From Gammaproteobacteria bacterium (GTDB taxonomy: Bacteria; Pseudomonadota; Gammaproteobacteria; Chromatiales; Chromatiaceae): a DNA stretch of 5,850 nucleotides. This document shows positions 5,284 through 5,850 of this stretch, in pieces. A program made the position numbers and the translations under genes. The stretch is taken from NCBI GenBank assembly GCA_030625445.1, contig DAOUQU010000113.1:1-5850 (forward strand), given 5' to 3'. Under the pieces are notes generated by a model that was given only the letters and a program-made list of their open reading frames with translations, was not told the origin of the DNA and made no database searches. Numbering within the stretch: the first letter of the stretch is position 1; every line of letters begins with the position of its first letter.

Positions 5284-5850
5284 ATGCACAGGCATTTTTA
5301 TCAGCAACTCAAACCCTTCACGCGATTTTCTGATTTCACGGAATCCGGAAACTATGCTGACTGCCCTAAAGAGTGGTTCGTTGTCATCACCGATGTGAAG
5401 GGTTCGACGCGAGCCATTGAACGCGGAGACTACAAGGCCGTGAACGCACTGGGTGTGGCATCCATTATGGCCGTATTGAATGCCGTCAAAACCGAGTCTA
5501 TTCCTTTTGTGTTTGGCGGTGATGGTGCAAGCTTCTGTATTCCTCCTGAAAAGGCGGATGTCGTGCGTTCGGCGCTGGTCGCCACCCGCATCATGGCCGA
5601 TGAGCAATTTGATCTTGATTTACGCATCGGCATGGTGCCTGTAAAAACGATTATCGATGCCGGTGAGCAGATACGTATCGCGAAATACCAGGTATCGGAC
5701 CATTATCAGCAAGCGATGTTCCGCGGTGGCGGTCTTGGATATGCCGAAGCCCTTGTCAAGGATTCGTCGGCTGAAAATCCCTACCTGGTGAATCATGAGG
5801 AGATTGAACCCATCGGTGATTTTCACGGCTTTGAGTGCCGCTGGAATAAG
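5284..5850 (+). CDS. DUF3095-type protein with nucleotide-cyclase-like motifs (5' part; runs off the right edge)
   Basis: The frame is open for 189 codons from the ATG at 5284 to the edge. It resembles the uncharacterised DUF3095 family, in which a FYxxL..F..F start is followed by an FxxxTDVKGST segment. Here these are HFYQQLKPFTRF (4-15) and VVITDVKGSTRAIERGDYK (33-51). FGGDGASFCIPP is at 77-88 and FRGGGLGYAEALVK at 146-159. The TDVKGST and FGGDGA stretches recall the metal-binding and GDG motifs of class III adenylyl/guanylyl cyclases, so a nucleotide cyclase-like fold is possible, but activity is not shown. The family is usually close to twice this length, so about half is missing. ATG 5239 and 5245 are in-frame upstream alternatives; 5284 is preferred because the family similarity begins at once, although no strong ribosome site is seen for any of them. 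Nothing links it to selenoneine. Confidence 0.7.
   Translation, partial: MHRHFYQQLKPFTRFSDFTESGNYADCPKEWFVVITDVKGSTRAIERGDYKAVNALGVASIMAVLNAVKTESIPFVFGGDGASFCIPPEKADVVRSALVATRIMADEQFDLDLRIGMVPVKTIIDAGEQIRIAKYQVSDHYQQAMFRGGGLGYAEALVKDSSAENPYLVNHEEIEPIGDFHGFECRWNK

Overview
This window appears to hold a complete set of selenoneine biosynthesis genes, together with the start of the gene that supplies their histidine-derived precursor. From left to right it contains: the N-terminal 68 codons of egtD on the minus strand (histidine to hercynine); a long plus-strand gene for an FAD/NAD-dependent oxidoreductase fused to a SelD-type selenophosphate synthase (the senC role); a minus-strand glycosyltransferase of the SenB selenosugar synthase type; a plus-strand EgtB-like DinB/FGE-sulfatase protein that in this context is best read as SenA, selenoneine synthase; and, beyond a repeat-rich spacer of about 325 bp, the first 189 codons of a DUF3095-type protein with nucleotide-cyclase-like motifs, cut by the right edge.

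The genes fit one route. SelD/SenC makes selenophosphate. SenB joins selenium to a UDP-activated sugar to give a selenosugar. EgtD trimethylates histidine to hercynine. SenA uses its non-heme iron and oxygen to place the selenium on the hercynine imidazole, leading to selenoneine. The pathway is established knowledge for senABC. Its assignment here rests on gene content and visible motifs.

The layout is unusual because the four pathway genes alternate strand (egtD -, senC +, senB -, senA +). There are two divergent promoter regions of about 50 bp and one convergent junction, so no two of these genes can share a simple operon. The convergent senC/senB junction is a tandem-repeat block with a large inverted repeat. 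The repeat units themselves encode the last codons and stop codons of both genes. A second repeat family (14-bp unit AAAACCTAAAACTT) lies on both sides of senA in opposite orientations. Two REP-like palindrome families fill the spacer after senA.

Codon use is moderately GC-rich, and the gene families and REP-like palindromes (CGCGGTC..GACCGC and GTTCCCACGCTCC types) suggest an environmental gammaproteobacterium, possibly of the sulfur-oxidising kind. That placement is an inference and cannot be proven from the window. No tRNA, rRNA, CRISPR array, insertion sequence or transposase was seen.
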